From Neobacillus pocheonensis (GTDB lineage: Bacteria > Bacillota > Bacilli > Bacillales > Cytobacillaceae), in the NCBI GenBank assembly GCA_023702235.1, contig JAMQCR010000001.1, forward strand, positions 3,348,001 to 3,412,000: a stretch of DNA of 64,000 nucleotides, in the 5' to 3' direction. The notes below the pieces were generated by a model. It made no database searches, was not told the origin of the DNA, and saw only the letters and a program-made list of their open reading frames with translations. Made by a program: the position numbers and the translations under genes. Positions 47,732-57,492 of the stretch are shown in pieces. How positions within the stretch are numbered: the first letter of the stretch is position 1; each line of letters begins with the position of its first letter.

Positions 47732-48268
47732 ATGACGTTATTACATATTTTTTTAGGGTTCTTTCTGGCAAATCTTTTTGGATATGGTGGCGGACCTGCA
47801 ACGATTCCATTTATGTATGAGGAAGTTGTGACTCACTATAAATGGTTAAATGATTCCGAGTTTTCTCAAATGCTTGCTATTGGGAATGCACTTCCACGGC
47901 CTATTGCTACCAATATTGCAACATATGTAGGTTATGATGTATTTGGTTGGTGGGGTATCATTGTTGCATTGTTCGCTACCATCTTTCCATCTGCCTTTGC
48001 GCTAATTTTACTTTTGAAACTACTCCACCGGCACCGGCAATCACTTGTTGTAAAAGGAATGACTCTTTTAGTTCAACCTGTCATCGCGGTCATGATGCTG
48101 GCCCTTACATGGAAAATGTCAGCCAATTCTTTTAGCTCAATCGGAGTTGTCCAGTCTTTAGTGATTGGGCTTGTTGCGGTACTAGCACTTATTAAGTTTA
48201 AAATACATCCGGCATTTATGATTTGCGCCGCTTTTATTTACGGCGGCCTTGTGCTCCCTCATATTTAG
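47732..48268 (+). CDS. chrA: Chromate transporter subunit ChrA (C-type half)
   Basis: Second short CHR protein, 178 residues, 15 nt after the first. It carries its own copy of the family motif, [13 protein letters not shown] (residues 16-28), and [17 protein letters not shown] in place of the first half's NALPGPIAPKMAAYLGY, then four more helices. Two single-domain CHR proteins together equal the long fused ChrA; both are needed in the studied B. subtilis pair. ATG follows AAGGAG. Terminator at 48280-48316. Confidence 0.88.
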   Translation: MTLLHIFLGFFLANLFGYGGGPATIPFMYEEVVTHYKWLNDSEFSQMLAIGNALPRPIATNIATYVGYDVFGWWGIIVALFATIFPSAFALILLLKLLHRHRQSLVVKGMTLLVQPVIAVMMLALTWKMSANSFSSIGVVQSLVIGLVAVLALIKFKIHPAFMICAAFIYGGLVLPHI

Positions 48269-48279
48269 TAGTTTGGAAA

Positions 48280-48318
48280 CGTAAAAAGGCAACGCCCAGT
48301 GTTGGGTTAGTTGCCTTT
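48280..48318 (+). terminator. Bidirectional terminator between chrA and selO
   Basis: Stem AAAGGCAAC/GTTGCCTTT with an inner GCCCAGTGTTGGGT hairpin; lies between the chrA stop and the corrected selO stop at 48391. Confidence 0.75.
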
Positions 48319-48390
48319 CTTAAATATGAGTTGGGAGATACAGTCACATTATTGAGAAAAACAAAAAGAATCTTCCCTAATGTTTCTATA

Positions 48391-49859
48391 TCATGTACCG
48401 CAAAATGTTCGGTAAGGACTGGTTGATGCCCAGGCAGTATGGAGTATTCAGCCTGCTCGGGAGTGTGCGCGTAGGGGCTTGAAAGAACATGAAGAAGCTG
48501 CTCCATCACGCTGTAGTCTCCTTGTTTCACTGCTGCTTCTAGTGCGGCTTCTACCCGGTGGTTCCGAGGGATTAGCGCAGGATTGCTGCTCCGCATCAAC
48601 TGATGTGATGAGGCTTTCGATTCCTCCTGCCTTTCTAGTCTTGCCTTCCACAGTTCAAGCCACTGAGTAAATTCTGGGGCACCAAACAGAACTGTATCCT
48701 CTTGTCTTTCAAATGTTAATGCGCGGAAGGTATTGGTATAGTCCGCACGGTACTCCTGCATCATCTTGAGGAGGTCTTCCATAAGGGATTCATCCTGTTT
48801 CTCTTCGTTAAATATTCCCAGTTTGGCTCTCATTCCTGCGAGCCAATTACTATGGTACAACCCCATAAAATCTGAAATCGCATCCTGGGCTAGTTTGACA
48901 GCCTGTTCCTGATCGTCATGCAGCAGCGGCAATAGGGTTTCAGCAAATCGCGCTAAATTCCACCCAGCAATATACGGCTGATTGCCATATGCATAGCGGC
49001 CTTGAGTGTCAATGGAACTGAATACTGTATCCGGGTCATAGGCATCCATAAAGGCGCAAGGACCATAATCAATAGTTTCTCCGCTAATGGTCATGTTGTC
49101 GGTGTTCATCACCCCGTGAATAAAGCCAACCAATTGCCATTTTGATATCAGGATGGCCTGACGTTTGATCGCTTCTTTTAGTAATGAAAGATAGCGGCTC
49201 TCATCAGCTTCAACGTCTGGATAATGACGCTTTAGTGTATAGTCAGCCAAGATCCGAAGTTCTTCCACTGTGCCCCATTTTGCAACGTATTGAAAGGTGC
49301 CGACGCGGAGATGACTGGCAGCCACTCTGGTCAGAATTGCACCTGGCAGGTCAGTTTCGCGGATGACTGACTCACCAGTTGCCACCACAGCTAAACTGCG
49401 GGTGGTAGGAATACCAAGCGCATGCATTGCTTCACTAATGATGTATTCGCGCAGCATCGGTCCAAGCGCCGCTCGACCATCGCCCCCCCGAGAGTATGGC
49501 GTTCTGCCTGAACCCTTGAGCTGAATATCAAACCGTTCACCTAGAGGCGTGATCTGTTCGCCAAGCAGTACAGCGCGTCCGTCCCCTAACATCGTAAAAT
49601 GCCCAAATTGATGTCCAGCATAAGCTTGAGCAAGAGGTGAAGCTCCTTCGGGAATCTGGTTGCCAGCAAGAACCGCTACGCCATCTTCGCTTCTCAGGTT
49701 CTCGACGTTCAACCCTAGGGATGTTACCAACGGATCATTGAGAATGACTAACTTCAGTGAGCGAACAGGGGATGGGTTGAGGCTTTTAAAAAATGATTTC
49801 GGCAAACGGGCATAGCTGTTTTCTAAATTCCATCCTGGTTCTTTTATTTCTTTTGTCAT
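48391..49859 (-). CDS. selO: Protein adenylyltransferase SelO (YdiU), frameshifted near C-terminus
   Basis: Pseudokinase-fold enzyme that transfers AMP to Ser/Thr/Tyr of proteins. Seen: [38 protein letters not shown] (ATP/Lys region), [20 protein letters not shown] (catalytic Asn/Asp). As written the frame runs on to 48234 into the chrA gene with an unrelated tail. One C lost in CAGTCCTTACC (48416-48417) hides the native end: the next frame reads YRTFCGT and stops at 48391-48393. The redox Cys in this CGT tail is the position of selenocysteine in animal SelO. Restored length ~489 residues. The 158-nt apparent overlap with chrA then disappears. Confidence 0.88.
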
Positions 49860-50068
49860 GTATCTCCTTCCCTTCTTTTTCTTTTTAGTTTCCTAAATTT
49901 TCCCTTTTACATAAGCTCTTTTAAATGATCGTTGCTTTATTCCCCAGAAGCCCTTTTTAATGTCTACTTCTGCCAATTTATTATACCCATTCCACACAAA
50001 GATGACGCCCTTCAAATTTTTTGGGTATGATACGTAAAAAGGCAGCACCCAGGTTCCAAGGATGCTTG

Positions 50069-50774
50069 CTAAACAGTCATTTTCCAACTTGATAATGCCA
50101 GCCAATTTTCCAATTTCTCATAATCAGGTATTATTTTTCCAACAAGGCGCCAAAAGGATCTATCATGATTTAGATGGACCATATGACACATTTCATGAAC
50201 GACTACGTAGTCAATCACCTTTAGTGGTGCCATTGCCAACTTCCAATTAAATGTTAACTGTTGCTTTGAATCACAGGTTCCCCAGGTACTATTATTATCA
50301 GAAATACGGATAGAACGTGGTTTTATTTTAAAGTTACTTTGATGAGACTGAATACTTCTCTCTACTAACGCTTTACATTGCTGATAATAAAACCGTTTTA
50401 ACGCCTGTTTTATTTTTTCATCCTCAAGTTGTCTCACATATATATGTAGCCTATCTCCTTCAAACTTTACAGAGTCTTGCTTGATATTTATGTCTAGAGA
50501 AATTTGTATGGGGTAGGTGTTTCCTAAATAAAGAAAGCTTTCACCATGATCATAGACCTTCTCCTTTGCCAAGCATTCTATCCTTCATTTCTTTTGATTT
50601 CTGCTGAATCCAATCCCACTTTTTCTCTAATAATTGAAGTACACATTCATCAGGTGTACCTTTCGGAGCCTGGACTTCAACATTTCCATAAAGATCTATA
50701 TAAATGCCTATGGATGTCCGCTGTTTGTAATTTATATCAAAACGAATGGTCACTCCTAAGTAGGTATGTATCAT
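50069..50774 (-). CDS. YgjP/SprT-like zinc metallopeptidase (DUF45), frameshifted
   Basis: About 235 residues when restored. The first frame (50774 down) reads MIHTYLGVTIRFDINYK, the usual N-terminal beta domain, to KEMKDRMLGK and then goes wrong. Two bases lost in CTTGGCAAAGG (50569-50573, expected CTTGGGCCAAAGG) restore MLGPKEKVYDHGESFLYLG, and the second frame continues with RSIRISDNNSTWGTC, LTFNWKLAMAP and the zinc motif VVHEMCHMVHLNH to the stop at 50069. DUF45 proteins are M48-related peptidase-like proteins without established substrates. No signal peptide, so cytosolic. Confidence 0.85.
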
Positions 50775-50856
50775 TTAATGCCCTTATCTCCTATATTTTA
50801 TAGCTAACCCTTTTAAGAAATTCCTGGCGTATTTATCTCCGCACTCTTTATAATTT

Positions 50857-51291
50857 TTATGGCCTTCTTTTTCTTAATAAAGCACTTAATTCTCCTTTTG
50901 TTACAATGATTCCTGCTTTTTCTAATATATCAAGCATATCCTCACTTGTTAACGCTAGTGCTATTTTCACTTTTTTTAACAGGAGATTATTAACATTTGC
51001 GTTTTTCTTTAATGATGATTCTGGCGTATCAGGTTCTCCAGGTTTTGGATCCTGTTTTCCTCTTTTAAAAATAATTAAGCCATTTAGAAATGACTCTAAC
51101 ATACTATTATTGCATTTTATATTCTCATCATTATCAGCTTCAATATCGTAACTATCATTTGATTTTGTGAGCAACTTTAGCACTTCTTCTTTAGTTACTT
51201 CAGTGCCACCGAGCTTAAATATCTCTCCAATATCTGTATTTTTTATATCTAGAGCATACCTTAATCTAATTAATATATCATTATTATCCAT
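50857..51291 (-). CDS. DUF1456 (YehS-like) protein
   Basis: A 144-residue acidic protein with two copies of a ~60-residue helical repeat: ILIRLRYALDIKNTDIGEIF...EVTKEEVLKLL and VKIALALTSEDMLDILEKAG...VTKGELSALLRK. This two-repeat design is diagnostic of DUF1456/YehS. ATG at 51291 follows GGAGG by 7 nt. A Lys/Pro linker (KRGKQDPKPGEPDTPES) separates the repeats. No function is known for the family; no neighbour gives a clue. Confidence 0.85.
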   Translation of the reverse strand: MDNNDILIRLRYALDIKNTDIGEIFKLGGTEVTKEEVLKLLTKSNDSYDIEADNDENIKCNNSMLESFLNGLIIFKRGKQDPKPGEPDTPESSLKKNANVNNLLLKKVKIALALTSEDMLDILEKAGIIVTKGELSALLRKRRP

Positions 51292-51420
51292 CAATAAACC
51301 TCCAATAGATTACCTATTCAGACAGAAGCTTTAGCATTTTTATGGTCCTTTTTTTAAACTAGTGCCTAAGCAAATGAATAATATCTAAGAATATTCAGGG
51401 GCAACAGGCACTAATCATTT

Positions 51421-52800
51421 CTATCTCAGTACAATTTTTGCAACAGCCTCAACGTGTGCCGTCTGCGGGAACATATCCACTGGCTGGATATACTTGACTT
51501 CATATTTAGCACTCAAGGTTTGAAGGTCCTTTGCTAGTGTTGATGGATTACATGAGACATAAATAAGTTTTTGCGGTTTTACCTGTAAGATCGTTTGAAT
51601 CAGCTGGCTGTCGAGTCCTGTTCTTGGTGGATCCACGACGACGACATCCGGCTGCCACCCTTTTTTGACCCATTTTGGAAGTACCTCTTCCGCTTTTCCA
51701 GGCACGTATTTTGTATTCGTGAATCCATGGCGTTTCGCGTTTTTCTTGGCATCCTCAATCGATTCAGGGATAATGTCCATTCCACGAATTTCCGCTGCCT
51801 GATCAGCTAGCCATAACCCAATCGTACCAACACCGCAATACGCATCGACCACTTTTTCCTTCCCTGTCAAAGCCGCCGCTTTCTTTACTTCATTATATAG
51901 ATTTACGGTTTGTATAGAATTAAGCTGAAAGAAGGTTCTAGCTGATAGTTCAAACTGAAGGTCACCCAGTGTTTCTTGAATAAATTCACTTCCAGCTAAA
52001 GCTGTTGTTTCATCTCCAAATATGAGCGATGTTTTCTGTCCGTTAACATTTTGCACAATTGATTTAATGTTTGGTAATCTTTTTTGAATTTCTGCTATTA
52101 TTAGATCCTTTTTGGGTAGCTCTTTTTGTGAAGTAATTAGCACGACCTGCAATTCACCTGTCTGTACTCCAACCCTTGTTACAATTGTTCGAATGATCCC
52201 TTTTCTCGTTTTTTCATTATAAATTGGGATTTTTAGTTCCTCTAAAATCTTTTTAACCTTTGTTGTTGCTTCATTTGTTTGTGAATGCTGAACGGCACAT
52301 TGGTCAATGTCAATCAATTGATGGGAGTTTAATCCGTATAATCCGGCAAGAACCTTTCCATCTTTTTGACCGACCTGAAAACTGCTTTTATTGCGGTATC
52401 CCCAAGGGTCTTGCATGCCGATCGTTTCGCGGACATCGAGCTTGTCGATTGCTAGCTTCGTATGTCGTTCAAGTGATTGAACGACGATATCCCGTTTTTC
52501 TTTTAATTGTTGCTCGTAAAGCAAATGCTGGAGTTGACAGCCTCCACAAACATCATAAACGGGGCAAAGTGGCTGCACACGATGTGGAGAGTTAATGCGG
52601 ATTTTTTTGATTTTTGCCTCCGCAAATTTAGGGTTGATTTTGGTTGCTTCAACAACCACTTCTTCACCCGGAAGAGCACCGGGTACGAAAACGACCTGCT
52701 TTTTAAAATAACCGACACCTTCACCATTAATGCCTAGTCTTTTGATCGTTAAAGGAAAGGTCTGGTTTAATTGTATTTTGATATTTTGTTCGGTTTTCAT
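51421..52800 (-). CDS. rlmCD: 23S rRNA (uracil-5-)-methyltransferase, RlmCD/TrmA family
   Basis: A 459-residue RNA methyltransferase that forms 5-methyluridine. ATG at 52800 ([10 protein letters not shown]) follows GGAG by 7 nt. Residues 8-70 are a TRAM RNA-binding domain; an Fe-S cysteine set is visible in [14 protein letters not shown] with a further Cys in DQCAVQH; the Rossmann part has [16 protein letters not shown] (motif I), [22 protein letters not shown] (motif IV) and the catalytic Cys in [12 protein letters not shown]; the general base Glu is in HVEAVAKI. B. subtilis RlmCD (YefA) methylates two sites of 23S rRNA and this looks like that orthologue; TrmA-like tRNA activity is less likely. 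Confidence 0.9.
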   Translation of the reverse strand: MKTEQNIKIQLNQTFPLTIKRLGINGEGVGYFKKQVVFVPGALPGEEVVVEATKINPKFAEAKIKKIRINSPHRVQPLCPVYDVCGGCQLQHLLYEQQLKEKRDIVVQSLERHTKLAIDKLDVRETIGMQDPWGYRNKSSFQVGQKDGKVLAGLYGLNSHQLIDIDQCAVQHSQTNEATTKVKKILEELKIPIYNEKTRKGIIRTIVTRVGVQTGELQVVLITSQKELPKKDLIIAEIQKRLPNIKSIVQNVNGQKTSLIFGDETTALAGSEFIQETLGDLQFELSARTFFQLNSIQTVNLYNEVKKAAALTGKEKVVDAYCGVGTIGLWLADQAAEIRGMDIIPESIEDAKKNAKRHGFTNTKYVPGKAEEVLPKWVKKGWQPDVVVVDPPRTGLDSQLIQTILQVKPQKLIYVSCNPSTLAKDLQTLSAKYEVKYIQPVDMFPQTAHVEAVAKIVLR

Positions 52801-52880
52801 CTCGTTCACTCCAAATTATTCAACGCTTTTCCATTATGCTGCTGTTCGCGCAAAACATAATCCCCGTATTATAGCATGTT

Positions 52881-53202
52881 TCAGCCTTGAATACCTGCCT
52901 TGATTCCTTTGCCGCCTTGCGGAAAAATCTTTATAGATTCAATCTCTGCAATTAGCGGTCTTGCTTTCTGAATGGTTTCCTTCGTTTCCTCTAAAGTGAG
53001 CGATTTTTGGTGGGCATCCGCATTGGACCAGACTTCTGTTACCCAAACTATATCTGGGCTCAGTGTCAGATATATTCACGAGATAAATCTCATAATCATG
53101 CACATTTTCCATCGATGCGGCTGCATCCAAAAGCACGGCCGTTAACTCATCGCGTTTGCCAGACTGTGCGGTGAATTTTACGTACATTCCAAATTTGCTC
53201 AT
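52881..53202 (-). CDS. Antibiotic biosynthesis monooxygenase (ABM)-like protein, frameshifted
   Basis: About 106 residues of the dimeric alpha-beta barrel ABM fold. ATG follows GGAGG. The first frame reads KFGMYVKFTAQSGKRDELTAVLLDAA and HDYEIYLVNISDTEP, then fails. Here there is an extra base, not a missing one: GAGCCCAGATATAG (53056-53058) minus one C gives DTEPDIVWVTEVWSNADAH, the typical mid-domain motif, continuing with ETIQKARPLIAEIESI and GGKGIKAGIQG to the TGA at 52881. Family members act on quinones or heme or have no known activity; no specific call is possible. Confidence 0.8.
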
Positions 53203-53264
53203 AGTTTCCTCCTGAATTTCATCTTTTTATAAGTTTAGACAATCTGGTATTAAATTCTACACTA

Positions 53265-53298
53265 GAAGACCGAATTTCAGTGGAAATTCGGTCTTGTT
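53265..53298 (-). terminator. Inverted repeat downstream of pdaA
   Basis: Perfect 13-bp stem AAGACCGAATTTC/GAAATTCGGTCTT, loop AGTG, 8 nt past the pdaA stop. T-rich tail is better on the plus side, so termination strength for pdaA is uncertain. Confidence 0.6.
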
Positions 53299-53305
53299 GT
53301 TATTA

Positions 53306-54069
53306 TTATTTCTGCGGGAATTCATCAAAGCCTTTAAATTTGTAACCCTTCTTTTTCAAATCCTGAATCACTCTTTCTAGGGCATCGGCGTTATCTTTTG
53401 AGATAGTGTGTAGAAGTAAAACGCAGCCAGGGTGAATTTGCTTCATAATGCTTTCGTAAGCAAATTGCGCACCCCGTTGCTGATTGACATTCCAGTCGAC
53501 ATACGCGAGTGACCAAAATACATGGGTATAACCTGCTTCTTTGGCAATTTTTAATGTTCTTTCGCTAAAAACACCTCTTGGCGGGCGAAGATACTTCATT
53601 TCTTTTTGGCCAGTTAATTCCTTTGTTTTGACACGGACTTTTTCAAGCTCTTCCCGTAATCTTGTATCAGTTATGGCGGTCATATCAGGATGATGCCAGG
53701 AGTGGTTCCCGATAATATGCCCTTCTTCCACCATTCGTTTGGCTAGTTCCGGTGCCGAAAGTAAGTAACTGCCGTCACAAAAAAAGCGGCAGGGACTTTT
53801 TCCTTTTTTAAGACATCAAGAATCTTTGAGGTGTACCCATTTTCATAACCATTATCGAAGGTAAGATATAATGTCTTTGTTTTTGTGTCACTTTTATAAA
53901 AGGCGCCATATTTTGCAATCAATTGATCCAACTGTGCGCCTGCTTCCGCCGGCTGCTCATTCGAAGCCCTTTTAAATCCCCAGTTATGGGGTTGATTTGA
54001 AGCCGCACCATATGTAATATGAGGCGTCATTAAAAGTAGCATACTAAGGATGCATAGGAATCTTTTCAA
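53306..54069 (-). CDS. pdaA: Polysaccharide deacetylase, PdaA-like (spore cortex muramic lactam), frameshifted
   Basis: Secreted de-N-acetylase with a signal peptide at residues 1-22 (MKRFLCILSMLLLMTPHI). PdaA removes the N-acetyl of muramic acid so that cortex delta-lactam can form, which spores need for germination. Motif 1 TFDNGYENG with the catalytic Asp lies near residue 70; the frame then ends in VTYFRHRN. One G lost in GACGGCAGTT (53771-53773) restores VTGSYLLSAPELAKRMVEEG and the second frame carries motif 2 GNHSWHHPDMT (zinc His pair), LRPPRGVF and LLLHTISKDNADAL to the stop at 53306. About 254 residues. ATG follows GGGGGAA. Confidence 0.88.
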
Positions 54070-54317
54070 TCTATGTTCCCCCTATTTTTGTTTATTTTAG
54101 TGTTTGTTTTTAGGTGGGAAAACATGATTGGTATTAATAGGAAATGATTGTGATTGAAAATAGGCTGAAATTCTTGGGATGGATTTATGAATTGATGAGT
54201 AGGAATAATTTACGTATAGCTGCCTTTACTAGCAGATAGCCGCTTTCATTTGCGTAAACTCCGATTCCATTTGCGAAAAGCAGTTTTCTATTTCAAAAAA
54301 GTCCCAATCTTTAGGAA

Positions 54318-54362
54318 AAGAGCGTAAAAGAAAAAGGATAGACGCCCGCAGCGCCTACCCCC
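54318..54362 (-). terminator. Terminator of the fumarase gene
   Basis: Stem GGTAGGCGC/GCGTCTATCC (with G-T pairs) followed on the minus strand by TTTTTCTTTT. The rest of 54070-54317 holds nothing I can support as a gene. Confidence 0.7.
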
Positions 54363-54367
54363 GAATA

Positions 54368-55912
54368 TTATTTAAAAACCGGCTCCTTAAATTGCGCCAA
54401 TTTTTCTAAAGAAGATTTGTCTACATCTGCATGCAGGCTGTTTCCATGAGAATCCATAGTAACAACAGCTGTGAAGCCTTCAACTTGAAGATGCCACATA
54501 GCTTCTGGAATACCAAATTGCATAAGATCAACGCCTTCAACTGATTTAATACAATCCGCATAATACTGAGCAGCACCGCCAATTGCATTCAAATAAACTC
54601 CGCCATGCTCCTTAAGAGCAGCCAATGTCTTAGGACCCATGCCACCTTTACCAATAACAGCACGGATACCGAATTTCTTCATGATATCCCCTTGGTAAGG
54701 TTCCTCACGAATACTTGTTGTTGGTCCTGCTGCTTTTACATGCCACTCCCCAGCTTCGTCTTTTAACATAACCGGACCACAGTGGTAAATCACCTGACCG
54801 TCAAGATCAACAGGAGCATCATGGTCACTCAAATATTTATGAATTGCGTCACGTCCAGTATATATCATTCCATTAATATGAACGACATCACCAACTTTTA
54901 GTTCGCGGATTTGTTCTTCGCTAATTGGTGCTTGAAGAGTGATGGCTTCTTCGGAAGTAGCTGCCGCTGTTTCTTTTTCAGCTTCCGTCTCAGTAAAATC
55001 AATGAATTCTCCGTCTTGGTACATCCACTCATTAATTTCCCCGCTCTCTGGATCAACGCTAACGCCTAAGCGACGGAAAGCCCAGCAATTGTAAGCAACG
55101 GAAACATAAAAGCTTGCAGGGATGCGATTCATGACACCAATTTTGCAGCCTAAAAGAGTTGCTTCTCCTCCAAAGCCCATTGTTCCGATCCCTAATTTAT
55201 TGGCATTTTCTAAAACATACTCTTCCAATCGGCGAAGATCTTCATGTGGATTTACGTCTTCAACGGAACGGAATAACTGTTCTTTTGCTAAATCGTAGCC
55301 AGAGGAACGGTCCCCGCCAATCCCAACACCGATAAAACCAGCACTGCAGCCTTGTCCTTGAGCTTGGTAAACCGAATGCATAATACACTTGCGAATACCA
55401 TCAAGGTCACGGCCTGCACGGCCAAGTCCATCTAACTCACAAGGTAAGCTATACTGAATATTTTTATTTTCACAGCCGCCACCCTTTAAAATCAGGCGGA
55501 CATCAATGTAATCTTTCTCCCATTGATCGAATTTGATAACGGGAAGCCCAGCACCCAGATTATCGCCACTGTTTTCACCTGTTAAGGAATCAACAGAATT
55601 TGGACGTAATTTACCTTCTTTTGTCGCAAGGACAATCGCATTTTTAATCGCTTCTTTTAATTCTAACTGGTTCACACCAACTGGAGTTTTAATTTTAAAG
55701 GTTGGCAAGCCAGTATCCTGGCAAATAGGTGAAACTTGATCGTCTGCCATTTTGATGTTGTTCGTGATGGTGGCAAGGCTCATTGCCGCACTTGTTCCAG
55801 CATTTTCTCTTTCTTTTGCAGACTTAACGGCACGGCGAACATCCTTTGGGAGTTTCGTAGATGTTTCAACGACAAGCTTGTACATACTTTCTTGAAATTT
55901 AACGATATTCAA
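54368..55912 (-). CDS. fumA: Class I (Fe-S) fumarate hydratase
   Basis: A 514-residue iron-sulfur hydro-lyase interconverting fumarate and malate. TTG start at 55912 with AAGGGG nine nt upstream. The alpha part (residues 1-290) has VSPICQDTGLP with a cluster Cys, GGGCENKN with a second and GQGCSAGFIGVGIGGDR with a third; the beta part (from ~330) has VVHINGMIYTGRDAIHKYL, YHCGPVM and IGKGGMGPKTL. Both parts are fused as in E. coli FumA, whereas many bacteria keep them separate. Class II fumarase (FumC/CitG) is the usual enzyme of bacilli, so a second, oxygen-sensitive enzyme is of note. L(+)-tartrate dehydratase is the main alternative. Confidence 0.88.
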   Translation of the reverse strand: MNIVKFQESMYKLVVETSTKLPKDVRRAVKSAKERENAGTSAAMSLATITNNIKMADDQVSPICQDTGLPTFKIKTPVGVNQLELKEAIKNAIVLATKEGKLRPNSVDSLTGENSGDNLGAGLPVIKFDQWEKDYIDVRLILKGGGCENKNIQYSLPCELDGLGRAGRDLDGIRKCIMHSVYQAQGQGCSAGFIGVGIGGDRSSGYDLAKEQLFRSVEDVNPHEDLRRLEEYVLENANKLGIGTMGFGGEATLLGCKIGVMNRIPASFYVSVAYNCWAFRRLGVSVDPESGEINEWMYQDGEFIDFTETEAEKETAAATSEEAITLQAPISEEQIRELKVGDVVHINGMIYTGRDAIHKYLSDHDAPVDLDGQVIYHCGPVMLKDEAGEWHVKAAGPTTSIREEPYQGDIMKKFGIRAVIGKGGMGPKTLAALKEHGGVYLNAIGGAAQYYADCIKSVEGVDLMQFGIPEAMWHLQVEGFTAVVTMDSHGNSLHADVDKSSLEKLAQFKEPVFK

Positions 55913-56055
55913 TTCGAGTACCCCTTCCCTTTGTCCCTTTGTGTAATCTTTTTAGATTTTATAACGATTTGACGGTTATTATTATACTCCTATAAACACC
56001 GGATTTAAAGAATAAGCTTGCAATCGGTTCCATGGTAGAATGAGGCAAATATTTT

Positions 56056-56088
56056 CGCAAAAAAAGAGCCTGAATTATACAGACTCAC
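56056..56088 (-). terminator. Terminator overlapping the end of the SE1561-like gene
   Basis: Stem GAGTCTG/CAGGCTC followed by TTTTTTT on the minus strand; the TAA stop at 56075-56077 lies in the loop. Confidence 0.75.
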
Positions 56089-56281
56089 TAACTTCTCCAC
56101 GGTTATTAAATTCCCTGCATTTCGATTCCATATCATCAAGCATAGAAAGTAAACGATCAATATCATCTATATCTGTATCCTCAGGATTGATGGCATCGAG
56201 CACATCAAGGAACATATTTAATCGGTGCTTTAAAAAATCCACCTGTGAATTCTTATCTTTTGTTGGGCTGCCCAAAATCAT
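56075..56281 (-). CDS. Small acidic protein, SE1561-like
   Basis: A 68-residue acidic helical protein: LKHRLNMFLDVLDAINPEDTD followed by IDDIDRLLSMLDDMESKC. This resembles the SE1561 family of small Firmicute proteins as I remember it. No membrane segment or catalytic motif. ATG follows AAAGGGGAG closely. Single-gene unit with its own terminator. Function unknown. Confidence 0.7.
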   Translation of the reverse strand: MILGSPTKDKNSQVDFLKHRLNMFLDVLDAINPEDTDIDDIDRLLSMLDDMESKCREFNNRGEVSESV

Positions 56282-56365
56282 TCTCCCCTTTCATTATCGT
56301 TATCATCCTATCGAATTATCGGGACTTTGGCAATCGATAACGACTATTTTGCCCTATTTTTTTAA

Positions 56366-56402
56366 ATAAAAAAACCCCTACAAAATCAATAACGTAGGAG
56401 TC
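56366..56402 (-). terminator. Terminator of yfkD
   Basis: Stem CTCCTAC/GTAGGGG followed on the minus strand by TTTTTTT, 12 nt after the yfkD stop. Confidence 0.8.
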
Positions 56403-56413
56403 ATATCGCCAAA

Positions 56414-57223
56414 TCACCTTGGGCGCTCAGACGCTGCGAAGCCAAATGATACATAGTCCTGGACCGGTATCCAAGCCCCAATGCCCTGTGAAGTAACATT
56501 TTTAATAACGATGGACTTTCTGTTTCCTTTTAACATTAAATAGACTTCACCATAAGTTACTTTTCCTTTTTCATTCACTGCTGGCGCATAGGCATATAAA
56601 TAGCCTAATCGATTGGAAGGAATATTATAGACATGATCATTTTTCGTACCTCCGCCAATTACCGTCTCAAATGCCAAAGGAAGATGCGTTTTTTCCATAG
56701 CCTTTAAAAGCATCATCTTCTTTACTTCTTCGGCGTTGGCAATTTTAGATGTAAGACCGCCTCTAACAATTTTTTGTATTTCTTGAACATAGTGAATTTG
56801 GTAAGGCACATTGCCGCCGCGATTATCAAAATAATTTGTATTAATTTTTTGATACTCCCAGTTCGGTGAGGTTTCGGATGACTCGTAATTCAATCGCCAC
56901 TGTCCCAAGTAAACGATTGCGCGATATCCAATTGCAAAGGGAGAACTGGTGATGCTCGACTCATTTAGCATTCGGATTAAATCAGGATTTTGAATTTTAA
57001 CCCTTGATGAGTTAATTAGTTTTTTTGTTAAATCACTTGGCTGTAGTAATGGCAAATCCTGTGTCGAATTCGGATACGTATTCTCTTTCGTGATATTTCG
57101 AACTGATGGCGGGACTTGATATTTTACCGGCTCCTTTTTCACCGGTGCTTTTGCAGCGAAAGCAGACGGTAAAAATAAAAGCATTAATAATAGTGTCATT
57201 ATGACAGAGACAAACTTTTTCAC
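56414..57223 (-). CDS. yfkD: YfkD-like secreted protein
   Basis: A 269-residue protein. GTG start at 57223 follows AAAGGAG by 9 nt. N-terminal signal peptide (MKKFVSVIMTLLLMLLFLPSA, cleavage probably after AFA-A) then a Lys/Pro linker KAPVKKEPVKYQVPPSVRN and a soluble domain with the YfkD-like features AIGYRAIVYLGQWRLNY and HVYNIPSNRLGYLYAYAP. Next to the Ca2+/H+ exchanger gene and the MFS gene, as yfkD-yfkE-yfkF in B. subtilis. Function unknown; exported or cell-surface. Confidence 0.85.
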   Translation of the reverse strand: MKKFVSVIMTLLLMLLFLPSAFAAKAPVKKEPVKYQVPPSVRNITKENTYPNSTQDLPLLQPSDLTKKLINSSRVKIQNPDLIRMLNESSITSSPFAIGYRAIVYLGQWRLNYESSETSPNWEYQKINTNYFDNRGGNVPYQIHYVQEIQKIVRGGLTSKIANAEEVKKMMLLKAMEKTHLPLAFETVIGGGTKNDHVYNIPSNRLGYLYAYAPAVNEKGKVTYGEVYLMLKGNRKSIVIKNVTSQGIGAWIPVQDYVSFGFAASERPR

Positions 57224-57297
57224 TGAAATGAACTCCTTTCACAAATGGCATTTAAAGTCTAACCATAGTTTTTTCGGAGTTCATCAATATTATCCAT

Positions 57298-57492
57298 TTA
57301 CGCATCGAGCTTTTGCATTAATTTTTCAAAAAAAGGAAAAAACAGTTGAATAAATGGTCCTACTGCAAAGATAATGATAATCGTCCCAACTCCTATCCCC
57401 TTTTAAGAGAAAGGCGGAATAAAGGCCACAATTTCCCCTATGGTTTTGGCTACCATTAAATTAACAGGAAGGCGTAGCTCCTTTAAACTAGT
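57298..57492 (-). pseudogene. 3' remnant of a YczE/YitT-type membrane protein gene
   Basis: The minus strand reads LRLPVNLMVAKTIGEIVAFIPPF, then an in-frame stop, then GIGVGTIIIIFAVGPFIQLFF and FFEKLMQKLDA to TAA at 57298-57300. This is the last ~62 residues of a YczE-like membrane protein. No matching N-terminal part precedes it: stops fill all frames by 57530. Small indels could also explain the internal stop (CTTTCTCTTAAAAGGGG), but not the missing front. I read it as decay of a once complete gene. Confidence 0.6.

Noticed and set aside
48448..49366. Several long ORFs antisense or out of frame inside selO
   Set aside because: The selO frame is conserved throughout; the others are shadows of its higher GC codon use.
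49893..50105. 70-codon minus-strand ORF between selO and the YgjP-like gene
   Set aside because: Overlaps the conserved C-terminus of the metalloprotease, lacks a ribosome site and resembles no family.
51350..51415. Inverted repeat AGTGCCT...AGGCACT as terminator of rlmCD
   Set aside because: The loop is over 40 nt and there is no T run after it on the minus strand.
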